NCBI GenBank assembly: GCA_018902385.1
Contig: JABSSW010000012.1
Span: forward strand, 1 to 64,000
Length of the DNA stretch: 64,000 bases
Source: Physcia stellaris
Lineage: Eukaryota; Ascomycota; Lecanoromycetes; Caliciales; Physciaceae
Reading direction: 5' to 3'
The position numbers were made by a program, and so were the translations under genes. A model generated the notes under the pieces. That model was not told the DNA's origin. It did not search any database and saw only the letters and a list, made by a program, of their open reading frames with translations. Positions 47,316-61,000 of this stretch are shown piece by piece (position 1 is the first letter of the stretch; each line of letters begins with the position of its first letter).

Positions 47316-47905
47316 ATTCGTTCAATAAAAAAATCATCAAATTTTCACAAACGATCGACGAAAATCAATTTTGTGAAATTTCGAAAATTCAAAATTCAAA
47401 TTATGAATTGAAAATATTCATTGCATACGATATAATGCATACAACGAACAATGATTTTTCAATGATCGAATATACATAAAATTTTCAAACGATTTAATCA
47501 ATGATAAATAAATCGATTCAAATTAAAAACAAAACGATTGAACAATTCGAAATTTTGCGCAAATCATTGAACGTAATTTCATTGCAATCGAAAAATGATT
47601 TCATTCGTGATCAAATTTGAATTTTTTAACAATGAAATCATGATTCGATCGAATTTTTTGTCGAAATAGCATGCAATTCAATTGACGTGTCAAATCAATT
47701 GATTTTGCATATAACGATTTTTTGCTTTTTGCATTTTACATATCGATTGCATTTGATCGCAATTGAAACAAACAATGAAAATTTTTAATGTTATATTGCG
47801 ACGATGTGTTTTCAAAATTTCATTATGTGTCAATTGTAAACAATCATCGTGAATTTTTTCGATCAATCGTTTTTTGACAAAAAAACAAAATATGCAAGTC
47901 TGTTT
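47316..47905. other. AT-rich spacer 3' of relic 2
   Basis: No repeat structure or gene recognised. Contains the end of a plus ORF (47282-47479) without motifs. Confidence 0.4.
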
Positions 47906-50900
47906 TCATGCAACGATTCGACTTTCGAAAAGTTCGAAATTTTTTTTTTTCGCGACGATCGCATTGCATGCAAATTTGACGACAACGTCGTATGTTTCAC
48001 GTTTTTCGTTTTCGAGTTCGTTGTCGAAAAACTCATCAAAATTTTTCGATTCAATTGAAGAAATTTGATCGAAAAAAGCAAAAAAAATTGACACAAAAAT
48101 CGAAATCAATTTTAAAACGTCGAAATCAATCAATTGATTCGACGCAAACACAATGAATAACGTCGTGAATCGTGTGTTAACAAACAAAAAAATAATTGCA
48201 TACAAAAAAATGTTCGAACGCAACGAAATATTTGAACGTTTCGCAATGATCGCATGTCGTTTTGATGACGAAAATGAAAAAACGAAAAATCGAAACGAAA
48301 TTTGAAAAGCGACATCGAAAACATTTTGAACAAATCGTGAAAACGAGAAAAATGAATTGTTAACAATTGAACGACGAAAAATGTCGATGACAATGTCGCG
48401 AAAAAAATTGATCGAAATTTCGTGATGAAAATTGATTGATTTCGTTGAAAATTGACGAAAACGATGATGACAAAATTCGCATAACATTCGTTTAATGAAA
48501 TTATTCATGAATTGATTGCACGCAATGTCAACATTTTCGTCAAAATAAACAATCAAAAATTCACGATAACATTGTTGATTTTGAAAAATTTCGTCATGCG
48601 AACACAATCGTTGTTCAAAAAATCAATTCGATATTTCGAATTTCATTGAACAAATCAACGATTTGTCAACAATGTCAAACAAATTGTCGACATATCGTTT
48701 CGATCGATTCGTTTTGTTTTTTGTTCGTAATTGACAAAATCGTCGAAAACATTCAAATGAATGATTTTACGAATGAAAAAATAATGAACATCAACATTGA
48801 AAAACGACGTCGTTACAAAAAAAAAATCGATTAATTTTTGATTTCATGCAATCATCATTCGAATTCGATTTTCGCGCGAGAAAATTTCATGATAAAATTC
48901 GCAATCGATGATTTTTGTTAAAATTTTATTCATTTGTTTGTTGCGAACGTAAACGATATCACGCGCAATTGATATTTGATCGAAAAAAACGATTGTTTTT
49001 CAAATTTCAATGTTTTGCATGCAAATTTTAATCGTTTCGTTGATCAATGAATTAATCAATTCAAACGAACGATCGTTCGACGACGAAATTGTTTGCACGC
49101 AATATTGAAAATTAAATCGATCATTGTTGAAACGCATTATATCGCATCGAATGAAATGCAACGTTTGTTTGAAATTCATTTCGACGATGAACGACAATGT
49201 GATCGTCATGCAAACGAACGAGACAAAAATTTCACGAAATTGAAATATGAAAAACATTTTTTGTCGATAATAATTGATTATCAATAATTGATAAATTTCG
49301 TTCAGAACAATACGATTCAAACGATCGTTGACATGCAAAAATTGCGCAAATTCAACGAAATCAAAAATGACGACGTTCTCAATATTCACGAAAAGCAACA
49401 ATAATATTGCATGAAATTGATTTCGAATGAAAAAAAAATCGTAATTTATGCAATGAATGTTTCATTGTTTGCATCGTTTTTGAAAATTTTGCTTCAACGC
49501 GATCAATGACACGATGATAATGATAATTTTCGTTCGAAACAATTGAAAAAAATCACAAACAACAATGTTTTGTCGTTGTCAGTAAACATCATCACGAACA
49601 TTTTCGAACGATTGCGTGCAATCATCAACAATTCATTGCGTTGATTCGTGTTGCGAAATTTTGTTTGCGAATCGAACAATTGTTTCATGCATTGTTCAAT
49701 GATCGATCAAATTCATAATTCATTTCGTATTTTCAAATTAAAATTTCGATTTTGACGTTTAAAATAAATCGAAATCAAATCGCGATTGAAAAATCGTTTG
49801 TGAAATTTTGTCATATTGCGAATCGCATGCAATTGAACGATTTTTTCGTGTTATCGAATATTGATTTTCAAATAGTTCGTTAACAATTCATTCGTAAAAT
49901 CAAAAAACAAATCAACATCGTTGTCATAAATTATGCGATTGATGAAAAGAATGTGATTTATTTGCATGACATGAATTCTGTTCGCGTTGTTTTGTTTGAA
50001 AATTGACAAATTAATTTTCTCAAAATCGTCGTCGCAATTCGAATTCGAATCATGAATTGCATGCGATGTTTGTGCGTTGAAAATTTTCGAAATTTCATAC
50101 ATTTTGCATGCAAAATCTCGCAACAATCGTTTGTCGACGCATACAAACATATAACGATATTGTTTGATGATGATGACGAAATTCAACGTCAACGTGATTT
50201 GTCGTTTCATGACAATGTCGAATTGATCGACGTTTCATATTTGTTCACGTTTTTCAAACAAATGTTCACGATCAATCGAATATTGCATGCAAAAACAAAA
50301 AAAAAAAACAAACGACGAAACGTAAATGAAATATCGCATCAACAATTCATTCACTTTCGACAACAGAAAACGCGCAATGAAACGAAAATCGATTTTTCAT
50401 GCAATTTTGTGATAATCATTGACGACGATCATCAATTTATGCGACAAATACAAATTGCGTGCAATTTCTTGATTGCATCAAATCGCGTCAATCAGTTTTT
50501 TACGACGAAAAAACAAATTTGAAATTTGATATATCAACACATTGAACATGCGCAAAAATCGTTGAATTGCTAACAAATACGAATTGATTTTGAATTGTCG
50601 AATTCGAAATTGAGTTTTTGTTTTGAAAAATTTTCTTCGCAAAATTGAAATGTTTTGAAAACGTTTGTACAATCAATCACGAATTGCATTCAATTGATTG
50701 CGTGAATCATCGAAAAAGAATTTGTCGAATTTGTTGTCGAAATAATTGTCAACAAAATTGCTCATTGAATACAAAGACGTTTCATGCAAATTCAATAACA
50801 AATCATTTTCGAAAATGACATTAATCGAATGAATCATAACGCTGATACTTTGTCGTCATTGCATGAAATTCAAATTGACATTTTGATGAGAAATTTGCAT

Positions 50901-52790
50901 GCAATCGACGTTGATGATAATGATCGAATATTGTATCGTGTCGTTGTTGATTTTTCAAATAAACAATCGTCAACAATTCAATTTCGATATAAAATTGAAC
51001 GCGATATTGATCAAATATTTGATTCGTTGTCGACGAACGATTTTTTGCAAATTGATTTTTGAATTCGTCGATTTAACGAATTTGACGAAAAAATAATTCA
51101 AAAATCACAATTGCATGCAATGAATTCATTCATTCAATCGAAAAAAAAAATTTTTGATCGCGATTCAAAATTTATTCGAATTGATCACATGCAATGCAAC
51201 AAAATCAATAATCGAACAAATAAAAATTGAATTTTTTTAACGAAAACGAATCAAGATGTGCGACAGAATGTTGATTGTTTGTACAAAAATTTTTGCACGC
51301 GATCGCAAAGTTGAAACGTTTTCGTTGAAAATTTCATCGTTCGAATTTTCATCATTCGAATTCTCATCGTCAGAATTCTCGTCGTTCGAAAACGATAAAA
51401 TGTTCGTCGATCGAAAACATTTCAACAAAAACAAACGTTTGAAATTGATTGTTAACAATAATTCAACAATGTTTTTGATTTCGTTAATTTGATTTGTCAA
51501 ATCGAACAAATTCGTCAAATATCGAATTGTCAAAAGAAAACAAATTTCGATATTTTTCGATAATTGAATCAAAAACAATATCAAATTGATTCATAATGTG
51601 TCGTATCGTGTCATAATATTTTTTTTTTGCATTTTTAGCAAAGTTTTTGTGTTGTGCGATTTTTTCGAAAAAATTGAAATAACGTGCAATTTCGATCGAT
51701 TGATGAATAAAAAATTTTGTTCGAAATGATTTTGTCACGAAATTTCATGAAATTTTGTTGCATCGTTTGATCGATCAAATGTTTTCGAATTAAAATGATG
51801 AAATTTGTAACATGCAATCAGTTTTCATGTTATGTAAAATCGAATTCGACGAACTCAAAATCATCGCTGTCGACATTGAAACGTATCGAATCGTCAACAA
51901 AAATATCATTGAAATTTTGAAACTCGACAACAAAATCGACAAAAAAAGACAAAAAATGAAATACGAAAGTATAATGCAAAAAGAAAAAAACGAATTCGAG
52001 AAAATTGAAAAAATTTATCATTAAAAATTGCTGACAATAGATTTTTCAACGCTTTTTTGTTTTTTTTCAATTTCGTCATTCAGTTGAATATGTTCGTAGT
52101 ACGCAATCAAAAAAATGTTTGATTCGCATAAACGTCGATTGAAAACATGTTGTCAAACGTTTGATTTCATGTTGCGCAATTGATTTCGTATTTTCGATTC
52201 ATTTTCGTTTGCACGCGATTTGACATCGAAATGTTTGCATGTTGCGAATCGAAAAAAATGAAAAAAATTTGATTATCGTTGAACGAAAAGAGAAAAAACT
52301 GAAAACGCAACGCAAACGAACGATATTCGCGAACAAAACAAAAAAATTGTACGCAAATTGATTGCACGTCGTTTTCATTGATCGAAATTTTGCTTTTTGC
52401 GTTCTCGATGTCATGAATCGAAAACAGATGTTTTTCAATCGTACGTCGATTTTTATTAATTAATCGACTGTTTTCAATGCATGCATCACATCGAAATTCG
52501 AACTCGATGAACAATTCGAATACACGTTCGATGTCATTGAATAAATGAATTTGACGAAAATCGCGAATGTCATGAATGCGAATTTCGATCAAAATTGTTT
52601 GCAATCGTTTTTTTTTCATTTTGTGTTGCTTTTTTAAATGATTTTCAATGATCGAATCGAATACGCAATAATCATGCTTTGAACAAACAAATAGATGAAA
52701 TGAAAAATGATAGTTGAAATTGTAAAATTTCATGTAAACGATCGAACGAAACGCGCGAATTTCGTGATGAAAATTTAATGATTGAATCAA
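47906..52790 (-). pseudogene. Decayed OrsD/recombinase/RecQ-helicase gene, relic 2
   Basis: Collinear minus-strand fragments of the same family. At 52790-52167 (207 aa) an OrsD-like region has FVCSKHDYCVFDSIIENHLK then KQH, and FRCDACIENSRLINKNRRTI then EKHLFSIH. At about 51.6 kb, KKKYYDTIRHIMNQF resembles the segment after the OrsD domain. At 49688-49503, FRNTNQRNELLMIARNRS then MFTDNDKTLLFVI is the P-loop region with glycines replaced (TDNDKT). At 49401-49000, RLNRIVLNEIYQLL is motif II with DECH lost. Near 48.9 kb, IVYVRNKQMNKILTKIIDCE then FYHE is motif IV. Near 48.57 kb, QCYREFLIVYFDENVDIAC matches the post-helicase CLRRVLDNYF segment. The catalytic residues are gone and the frames are broken. 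Confidence 0.72.
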
Positions 52791-53216
52791 ACGATTGAAT
52801 CATTGTTGACAATCAATTCGATGTTTTTGATTTTGACGTTGAAAATTGTCGTTTTGAAAATGACGAATTGATTTCTAAATATTGCAAAAAATAATGACGT
52901 GTTTGATTGCATGCAAAGAAAATTTGCAAACAATTTAAAAAATGTTGATTTTTTGAACAAACGCTAAATGATTTTTCATTATTTTGCGAAATGATTAAAG
53001 CGATTTCATCAATCAAATTTCTGTCATCAACTGATTTCGCTAGAAAAATCACTTCGTTCTACTGTTAGAATTACGAGAAATTGCGTTCTTTTTTGCGAAT
53101 CTTTCGAAAAAAAGTCACGTTTGCTTTGTTTCATTTCGAATTCATGTTTGTTTTGTTCGAGAATCGAATCACATGTATTATTTGTGTTCGATTTCGAAAT
53201 TACGTTTGTTTTGTTG
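52791..53216. other. Short spacer between relic 2 and block A copy 2
   Basis: AT-rich with small TTCGAATTACG-type repeats near 53100-53210 (TTTCGAATTCATGTTTGTTT and TTTCGAAATTACGTTTGTTT). No gene seen. Confidence 0.4.
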
Positions 53217-56200
53217 AAATATCATTTAACATATGTTTGAATTTTTACAGAAAATTGTTTTCAATTTTGTACATAATTTGTCAATCGATATTATTAATTC
53301 TAATGAATTAAAACATAAAATTAAATGTATCGTTTAACGTATTATAACATTTTATTGATTTACAATTATAATCGAATTTTCTATATCGAAAACTTTATAC
53401 AATATTATTGAAAATTTTTTTAAAATTAATCGTTAATCACATCAAAATTTACATCATTTAACGAATACAATTATTCGTTGATATTTGAATTTTATTTTTA
53501 TTATTATTTATACGAAATTTTGAATACAATAATTACAATATAATTAAAACAAATAATAAATTTAATTTCAAATTTTTTATATGTGAAACTTTTATCGAAT
53601 TTTCGATAAATTTCGAATTTCAATATAACGAAACATTTCGAAACAAAATAATCGTTATTTCGATTCGATTTGATTTTATTATTTTTTTTTATTTATTTAT
53701 TGTAAATTTCAAAATGAATTTTATATATTTAATACGTGAAATATTTAAAAAAATCGTTTCGATATTGCGTATTTTGAAAATTTAATCGATAAATTAATTC
53801 GATTTAATTTTCACATGTTTAATTTTCGTTTTTTACGTGAATTTCAAAATTGATTTCAAATTATCGATATATCAACTATTCATCGAAAAACAATTTGAAT
53901 TTTTTAGAATTATTTCGAAATTTTGTTGAAATTTTCGAAAAATCAACATTTTAAAATTTCGTATACAATCAACTGTTCATTTATAACGATTCAATTTTAT
54001 CATTTTTTAATTGAATTTTTTTACGTAAATTTTCGAAATAATTTCAAATTTTCAACACATGTAATGTGCATCGAAAAACGATTTTATTTTTAACGAAATT
54101 TCGAAATTAAATCGAATTTTCGAAATACAAAAATTCAAAAACTCGTAAAAAATCAATCGTTAATTTGATTCGATTCAATTTTATTATTTTTGATTTTTTT
54201 TTTACGTCAATTTTAAAATTGATTTTATTTTTTCGATACGACACATATTCGACGAAAATCGATTTCAATGTCGATGAATTATCGAAATGTAATCGAATTT
54301 TCAAGATACAAAAATTCAAAAATTCGTGTAAAATCAATCGCTAATTCAATTGAAATTTAATTTATGTAAAAATGATGTCATTTTTTATTATAATTTCAAA
54401 TCTGATTTCAGATTTTCGATACGTCACATATTCGTTAAAAAAGAATTTCGATATCGATCAATTCTCGAAATACAAAATTTCAAAAATTTGTAAAAAATCG
54501 GTCGCTAACTCAATTCGGCCCAACAATACAACTTTTTATTTTCATTTTTCACGTAGATTTCAAAACTGATTTTACATTTTCAATACGTCAAATATCCATC
54601 GAGAAACGGCTTCGGTATCGATGTTTTATCGAAACATAGTCGAGTTTTCGAGATACAAAACTTCAAAAATTCGTGGAAAATCAGCCGCTAGCCCGATTGG
54701 GCCCAACCTTATCACTTTTTATTTCAATTTTTTACGTAGATTTCAAAACTGGTCTTACATTTTCAATACGTCAAATATTCGTCGAGAAACGGCTTCGGTT
54801 CCGATGTTTTATCTGAACTTAATCGAATACGAAAATTTCAAAAATTCGTAGAAAATCAGCCGCTAACCCAATCCGGCTCAACAATATCACTTTTTGTTTT
54901 CGTTTTTTACGTAGATTTCAAAAGTGGTTTCATAATTACGATACGTCAAATATTCATCGAGAAACAGCACCGGTACCGCAAGGATCTCGGAACTTAGTCG
55001 AATTTTCGAGTTATCAAAATTCGAAAAATTCGTAACAAATTAGCCGCTAACCCGATCCGGCTCAACCCCACCACTTTTTTATTCAGTTTTTCTTGTAGAT
55101 TTCAAAACTGGTTTCAGATTTACGATACGTTAAATATTCATCGAGAAACAGCATCGTTACTGCAAGAATCTCGAAACTTGATCGAAATTTTCGAAAAACT
55201 TGCTTGAAAAGTTTTTTATAATATTAATCGTTAATTCAATCGAAACGTAACGTATGTAATAACATTTTATTTTACAAATTTTAATTGAATTTTAATTTCG
55301 AATATTCAATTTTTTTTAATTGTTAACGAAAATCGACATTATATTTACGAAATTTCAAATTCGTTATTTTTATATCAATCAATTTTGTTTTTTTATATAT
55401 AACTTTTTTGATTTTTTAATTACATTTAATTTAAATCGAATTTTGAAATCGATAATATCGTAATTATAATATCGTTAATTTAAACTTTAAATTATAATTT
55501 TATTTTGATTTCGCTGATATCACTTGATTTTTTAAAATGTTGTTTCGCAAATTAAATAATGTTAACATAAAATAAAATTATCGAACGAATATATTAAATT
55601 TTTGTATAAAATTTGTCGATAATGTAATGAAATATTTGATATACATAAAAAATATAATGATTTTTATTATTTTAAAATATGATTGCAAAATTATATGTTT
55701 TTAACGATTTATATAAAAATTTGATTCGATATTAACAAATCATTTTATCATTAAAATAGAAATCAAATATTATTTTAATTTTTTTTTGTAAATTTAATAA
55801 TTAAATTTCAATGTCGTAATTTGATAATTTATACAAAATTCAAACAATATTCAAACGAATTGAATTTGTTTCGAATAATTTTTATGAATTGATACAAATA
55901 TTCAAAAATAATCAAATTTTATTTAAATATTATATGTTTTAATTCTTGTTCAACATTTTTACTAAACGAATTCTGAATGAAATAAATCATAACAAACAAA
56001 TAAAAACGTAACAATTATAAATGTCAAATTTCGAATCTGTTTTGTAAATAAACAACGATTTATCGTTGAAATATATATGATTATTTAATGACAAAACGTC
56101 AAATTCGATTTCAACGTTCGATTTCGATATTTTATTTGACTCGAAATAAACACGAAATCAACTCGCGAAGAACAGAATTCAATTGAGTGCGAAATTGTCA

Positions 56201-57395
56201 ATTATTTCGAGCTCGAAGCATACGCGAAGAACAAATCTTAATTGAATGCGAAACTGTCAATTATTTCGAGCTCGAAACATGCGCGAAGAACAGATCTTAA
56301 TTGAATGCGAAATTGTCAATTATTTCAAATTTTATTCGTTCGTTTTTTTTTTTTTCGATCTTTACATACACATCGAGATTTGATAATCTCGTCACGAGCA
56401 GATAGATGAAATTTTTTTTGCGAAATTCGATTTTTCATTCTTGTTCGAAGTTTGATATTTTCGTCGAAATTTGATCTTTTCTGTTTGAAAATTCGAATTC
56501 GATCAGATTTCGAACACGAAACATGCGCGAAGAACAAATTTTAATTGAATGCGAAACTGTCAATTATTTCGAGCTCGAAACATGCGCGAAGAACAAATTT
56601 TAATTGAATGCGAAATTGTCAATTATCTCAAACTCTATTCGTTTTTTTTTTTTTCTTTCGATCTTTATATACACATCGAGATCTGCTAATCTCGTCACGA
56701 GCAAATAGATGAAATTTTTTCTGCGAAATTCGACTTCTTCATCTTTGTTCGAAGTCTGATATTTTCGTCGAGATTTGATTCTTTTTGTCTGAAGATTCGA
56801 ATTCGATCAGATTTCGAGCACGAAACATGCGCGAAGAACAAATTTTAATTGAATGCGAAATTGTCAGTTATTTCGAGCTCGAAACATGCGCGAAAAACAA
56901 ATTTTAATTGAATGCGAAACTGTCAATTATTTCAAATTTATTCGTTTTTTTTTTTTTTTTATTCGATTTTTACATATACATCGAGATTTGATAATTTCGT
57001 CACAAACAAATAGATGAGATTTTCTTTGCGAAATTCGATTTTTTCATTTTTGTTCGAAATTTGATATCTTCATCGAAATTTGATTTTTTTTGTTTGAAAA
57101 TTCGAATTCGATCAAATTTCGAACTCGAAACATGCGCGAAAAACAAATTTTAATTGAATGCGAAATTGTCAATTATTTCGAGTTCGAAGAACAAATCTTA
57201 ATTGAATGCGAAATTGTCAATTATCTCGAACTCGAAACATGCGCAAAGAACAAATCTTAATTGAATGCGAAACTGTCAGTTATTTCAGATTTATTCGTTT
57301 CTTTTTTTCTTTTTTCTCTTTTCGATCTTTACATACACATCGAGATCTGTTAATTTCGTCACGAACAAATAGATGAAACGCTCTTTGCGAGATTC
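53217..57395. repeat. Block A, copy 2 of the ~4-kb duplication
   Basis: Matches 26480-30500 in order and orientation: AT-only start, ~180-bp satellite (54370-55170, units at about 54550, 54735, 54908 and 55091), AT-only stretch (55200-56170), then the ~300-bp repeat (56170-57395; units near 56215, 56520, 56820 and 57120). The last unit is cut at 57395, right after GCGAGATTC, where every other unit continues with G and the LTR begins instead. ORFs inside (54372-54569, 54621-54851 and 56325-56537) are unit translations. Confidence 0.88.
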
Positions 57396-57619
57396 TATCA
57401 TGGGCCGTGCTTGGATAGACGTATTATTGGCTAGCTAGACGAAGACAATAAGTCTGCAGAAACAAGTAGGTACAGGATGTTGGAGTTGCAAGCAGTGTGC
57501 GGCGCCAAGCCTCAAACCACGCTAGTCCCAACGTAGAATTAGGGCATAGCCCGCTGCCCGACCACATACCATACCAACTACCTACCTGCCAGACCTACCT
57601 GCCAGGCATGCTCGTAACA
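57396..57619 (-). repeat. 3' LTR (224 bp)
   Basis: On the coding strand it starts TGTTACGAGCATGCC (57619) and ends ...GGCCCATGATA (57396). The right limit is set by the adjacent purine tract and by TGTTAC, a common gypsy LTR start. The left limit is set by identity with the 5' LTR and by the break in the flanking repeat. If the R region starts at the self-primer match (57455), U3 is about 164 bp and R-U5 about 60 bp. A strict TG...CA end would be 57401, but TATCA (57396-57400) is also present at the other LTR. Confidence 0.88.
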
Positions 57620-57635
57620 CTATCCCCCCCCCTCC
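57620..57635 (-). promoter_or_regulatory. Polypurine tract
   Basis: On the coding strand a GGAGGGGGGGGGATAG tract immediately precedes the TGTTAC start of the 3' LTR. This is the expected primer for plus-strand DNA synthesis in LTR elements. Confidence 0.8.
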
Positions 57636-58058
57636 GCGAGCGTCGTCCCGACGGTCCGTTGTTACTCCGAGGTTGGAGGACCTTGTTGAGGACCTTGCTG
57701 ACTGATTTGGGTGCCTGCAGGATCCAGAAGTTCCACGATCACCATCTTTCACCTCCAGGTGCTCCGTTATTGCTTCAAAGCTCGGTAAGACCTGGCAACA
57801 GCCTCTGGAGGTGTTTCTGGCACGGTTCAGCCCTCCATGCGACGTAAGCCCTGGCTGTAAGTAACACCGAGGCGGTAACGGAGACTAGGGGCTGCGAGGA
57901 CGTTGCGGGAGTGGAATCGAGGTGAGTGTACTGAATCCGAGGCTTCCAGGTTCTAACCGAATGTAGCCTCGATTAATGCCAGCATGGCGGCCTTCCTTCG
58001 AGAGCGGCGGCGACCCACCGGGGATCTGATCCGTTGGCGGCGTCTTGGGGTACTGGGG
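57636..58058 (-). other. Retrotransposon 3' untranslated region
   Basis: About 420 bp between the pol stop and the purine tract, GC-balanced, with no domain seen. A plus-strand frame (57497-57847) crosses the LTR and this region but has no support as a gene. Confidence 0.6.
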
Positions 58059-61000
58059 TCAACGTCTTGACGGTTCTGGGCCTGCAGCCGTGGGGTGAGT
58101 GCGATGGAAGTCGTCCACTACGTCGCGGGCATTATCGAATTCTCCGTTGTCGGCATAGTACCACGTTCGGTCATGGGGCCAGCCTGACCAGTTGGCACGA
58201 TATTGGAGGCGGTTGTAATGATATCGAGACTCCAGGATATCGTCCACTTCCCATTCGGGGTTCTCGTTGACTATGACGGGGCCGGGGGGTTCATTGGTTT
58301 GGCCCTCAAGGGGGTCACGGGGGTCTTTGCGGAGGAGCCAGCAGTGAAACACATCGTAGATTCGCATGGTTTCTGGCAACTCGAGTCGGTAGGAGTTGCC
58401 TCTACGTTCTAGTACCTTGTACGGACCTAGCTTCTTGTCATCAAGCTTGTCAGATGGCCTGGCCGTCTTGATGTTCCGTCGGTCCAGAAAGACGAAGTCT
58501 CCTTCGGCGTACTCCACGGCCTTTCGGTGCTTGTTGGCTTGGGCTGTCATACGCTTCTGGGCCACCTCTGCATGGTCTCGTACGTAGTTGAGGATATTTT
58601 GCATTGTGCCGGTAATATCCTCTGCCTTGGCGGCCAGAAGCCGCTCCCTCGTTGTAGCATACGAGGTAGGGTCTGGTGAAAAGCTCATACGGGGGTGGAA
58701 GCCTTTATTGATGAAGAATGGAGATAGCCCTGTTGTTGCAGATACTGCGTTGTTGTCTGCAAACTCGGCCATGGGCAACCAGACGTCCCAATCGTTCTGC
58801 ATGTAGTTGCAGTACTGCCGCAACTGTCTTTCGATATCCTGATTGGCTCTCTCGGTTTGCCCATCGGTTTCTGGGTGGAAAGCGGTGGAGAGCTTACACT
58901 TGATGCCGAGAATTCGGCAGAATGCCTGCCAAACGAGCGATATGAACTGGGGGCCTCGATCAGACGTTATCGAGGAGGGTAGCCCATGTGTACGGAATAC
59001 GTAATTGATGAGTATTTTGGCCGTGGCCTCAGCACTGGTACCCTCGTCGTCGGCGGTACATGGCACGTAATGGCGTTCCTTGCTAAGCCTGTCAATTATC
59101 GTGCATATGGCATTATGACCGTGGGCGTCGGGCAACCCGGTGATGAAATCCATTGATATGTCGGTCCAACGTTGCAAGGGTATGGCCAAGGGGGTAAGTA
59201 AGCCGTTCTTGCGATCCCTGGAGGCCTTCGTGCGTTGGCATCCATGGCAATTACGCACGTATCGGCGGACCGCCTTACGCATGTTGGGCCAGTAGTAGTC
59301 ACGACGTATAAGGTCCTCCATGCGGTTAAAACCTGGATGCCCCGAGGCAGGGGGTTCATGGATTTCCCTGAGGAGGTCAACGAGTAAGGGGGCATCGGCG
59401 GGCACCCAGAGTCGGTCTCCTCGATACAGGGCGCCGTCCTTTTCAATGCAGCCTCGTAAATCAACTCCATCCACTGAAGTGAGGCCTTGCCCGACGGCTT
59501 CACGATAGGCCGTGCAGTCATCGTCAGCTCGGTTGGCAGCAAGGACTCGTTCATAGATAGGTTCGTCAGTCTCCATCGCGTGGATCTCGAGTCGCTCCGG
59601 GGTAAGCAGTACCTGCTCTCGATATTGGTGCCGTTCGTCAGTATCGTCCTTGGGTCGAGAGCCAGGCATACGGGTCAGGGCATCTGCCTTGACGTTCTGA
59701 GCTCCGGACTGAAACTGAATGGCAATGTTGAACTCCGAGAGGGTTTCTGCCCAACGAGCCTGACGGGGAGTAAGTTTCTTTGACGTCATGAAGGTTTCCA
59801 GTCCCTTGTGGTCGGTGAAGATCTTGACCGGTTCCTCGGTGCCTTCGAGCTCAGGACGCCAGTGCTCTAGACAGCGGATAATGGCTAGTAGCTCTTTGTC
59901 ATAGATCTCGTAGTTGCACTCGGCTGGAATCATGTTGCGGCTGTAGAAAGCAACGGGGTGCAGCACTCCTTCGTCGTCATATTGGGATAGCACTCCCGCA
60001 TTGACGTAATCAGAAGAGTCAGTCTCCAGAATGGCCTGTTTGGTTCGATCGTAATGCCGTAATATGGGGGCCTCGGTCACCGTCTTCTTGAGGAGGTTGA
60101 AGGCCTCTTCGGCCTCAGCAGTCCATTCGAAACCCACGAGCTTCTTGGTCATTCGAGTGAGAGCTCGAGCCTTCTTCGAGAAGTCACGGATGAACCGTCT
60201 GTAGAAGTTGACGAAACCCACGAAGGCCTGCACTTCCTTCAGATTTGTAGGGCGTTCCCAGTTGACAATGACTTCTATCTTCTTCGGATCCATGCGAAGG
60301 CCATCCACCGATAGTATGACGCCCAGGAATGCCACCTCCTTCTTGAAGAACTCGCACTTCTCAATATCCACCTGTAATCCGGCTTCCTTGAGTCTCTCCA
60401 GTACCTTACGAACGTGAACGATGTGCTCCTTCTTGGATTTGCTGTAGATGAGGATATCATCTAGATAGACTTGGCAGAAATCGTTCAGGAAGCTGAACAG
60501 CAGGTCGTTCATGTAATGCTGCCAGCTCGCGGGTCCGTTGGTCAATCCGAAAGGTAATACTCGGTATTTGTACGACCCCATGGAGGTAACGAACGTGGTG
60601 AGTTCCTCACTCTCCTCACTCATTCGGAGCTTGTTGAAGGCCGAAATGATATCTAGCTTGGTCAGATACTTGCATCCTTGCACCCTAGCTAGAGTCTCTT
60701 CGATCAAGGGGATGGGATACCGATTGCGTTTCGTGATGTGGTTAAGTCGTCGATAATCCACACACAAACGTAGTTGGCCATTCGGCTTGACTGCAAATAG
60801 AACGGGCGAGGCGTATGCTGCTTGACTGGGTACGATGAAGCCCTTCTGAAGATTATCCTCCAAATACTCCTTGAGTTTCTGGAGCTTGAGTTCGGACAGA
60901 GGATATACTCGGCTTCGAGGCAATGTACTGCTATCGCTTAGGAGCTCGATTTTGTGATCGTAGGTTCGATGCGGCGGCAGTTCAGTTGCCTTCTGGGGGT

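Noticed and set aside
57497-57847. 116-aa plus-strand ORF across the LTR
   Set aside because: It crosses the LTR-internal boundary antisense to the element and has no domain; chance ORF in GC-balanced DNA.
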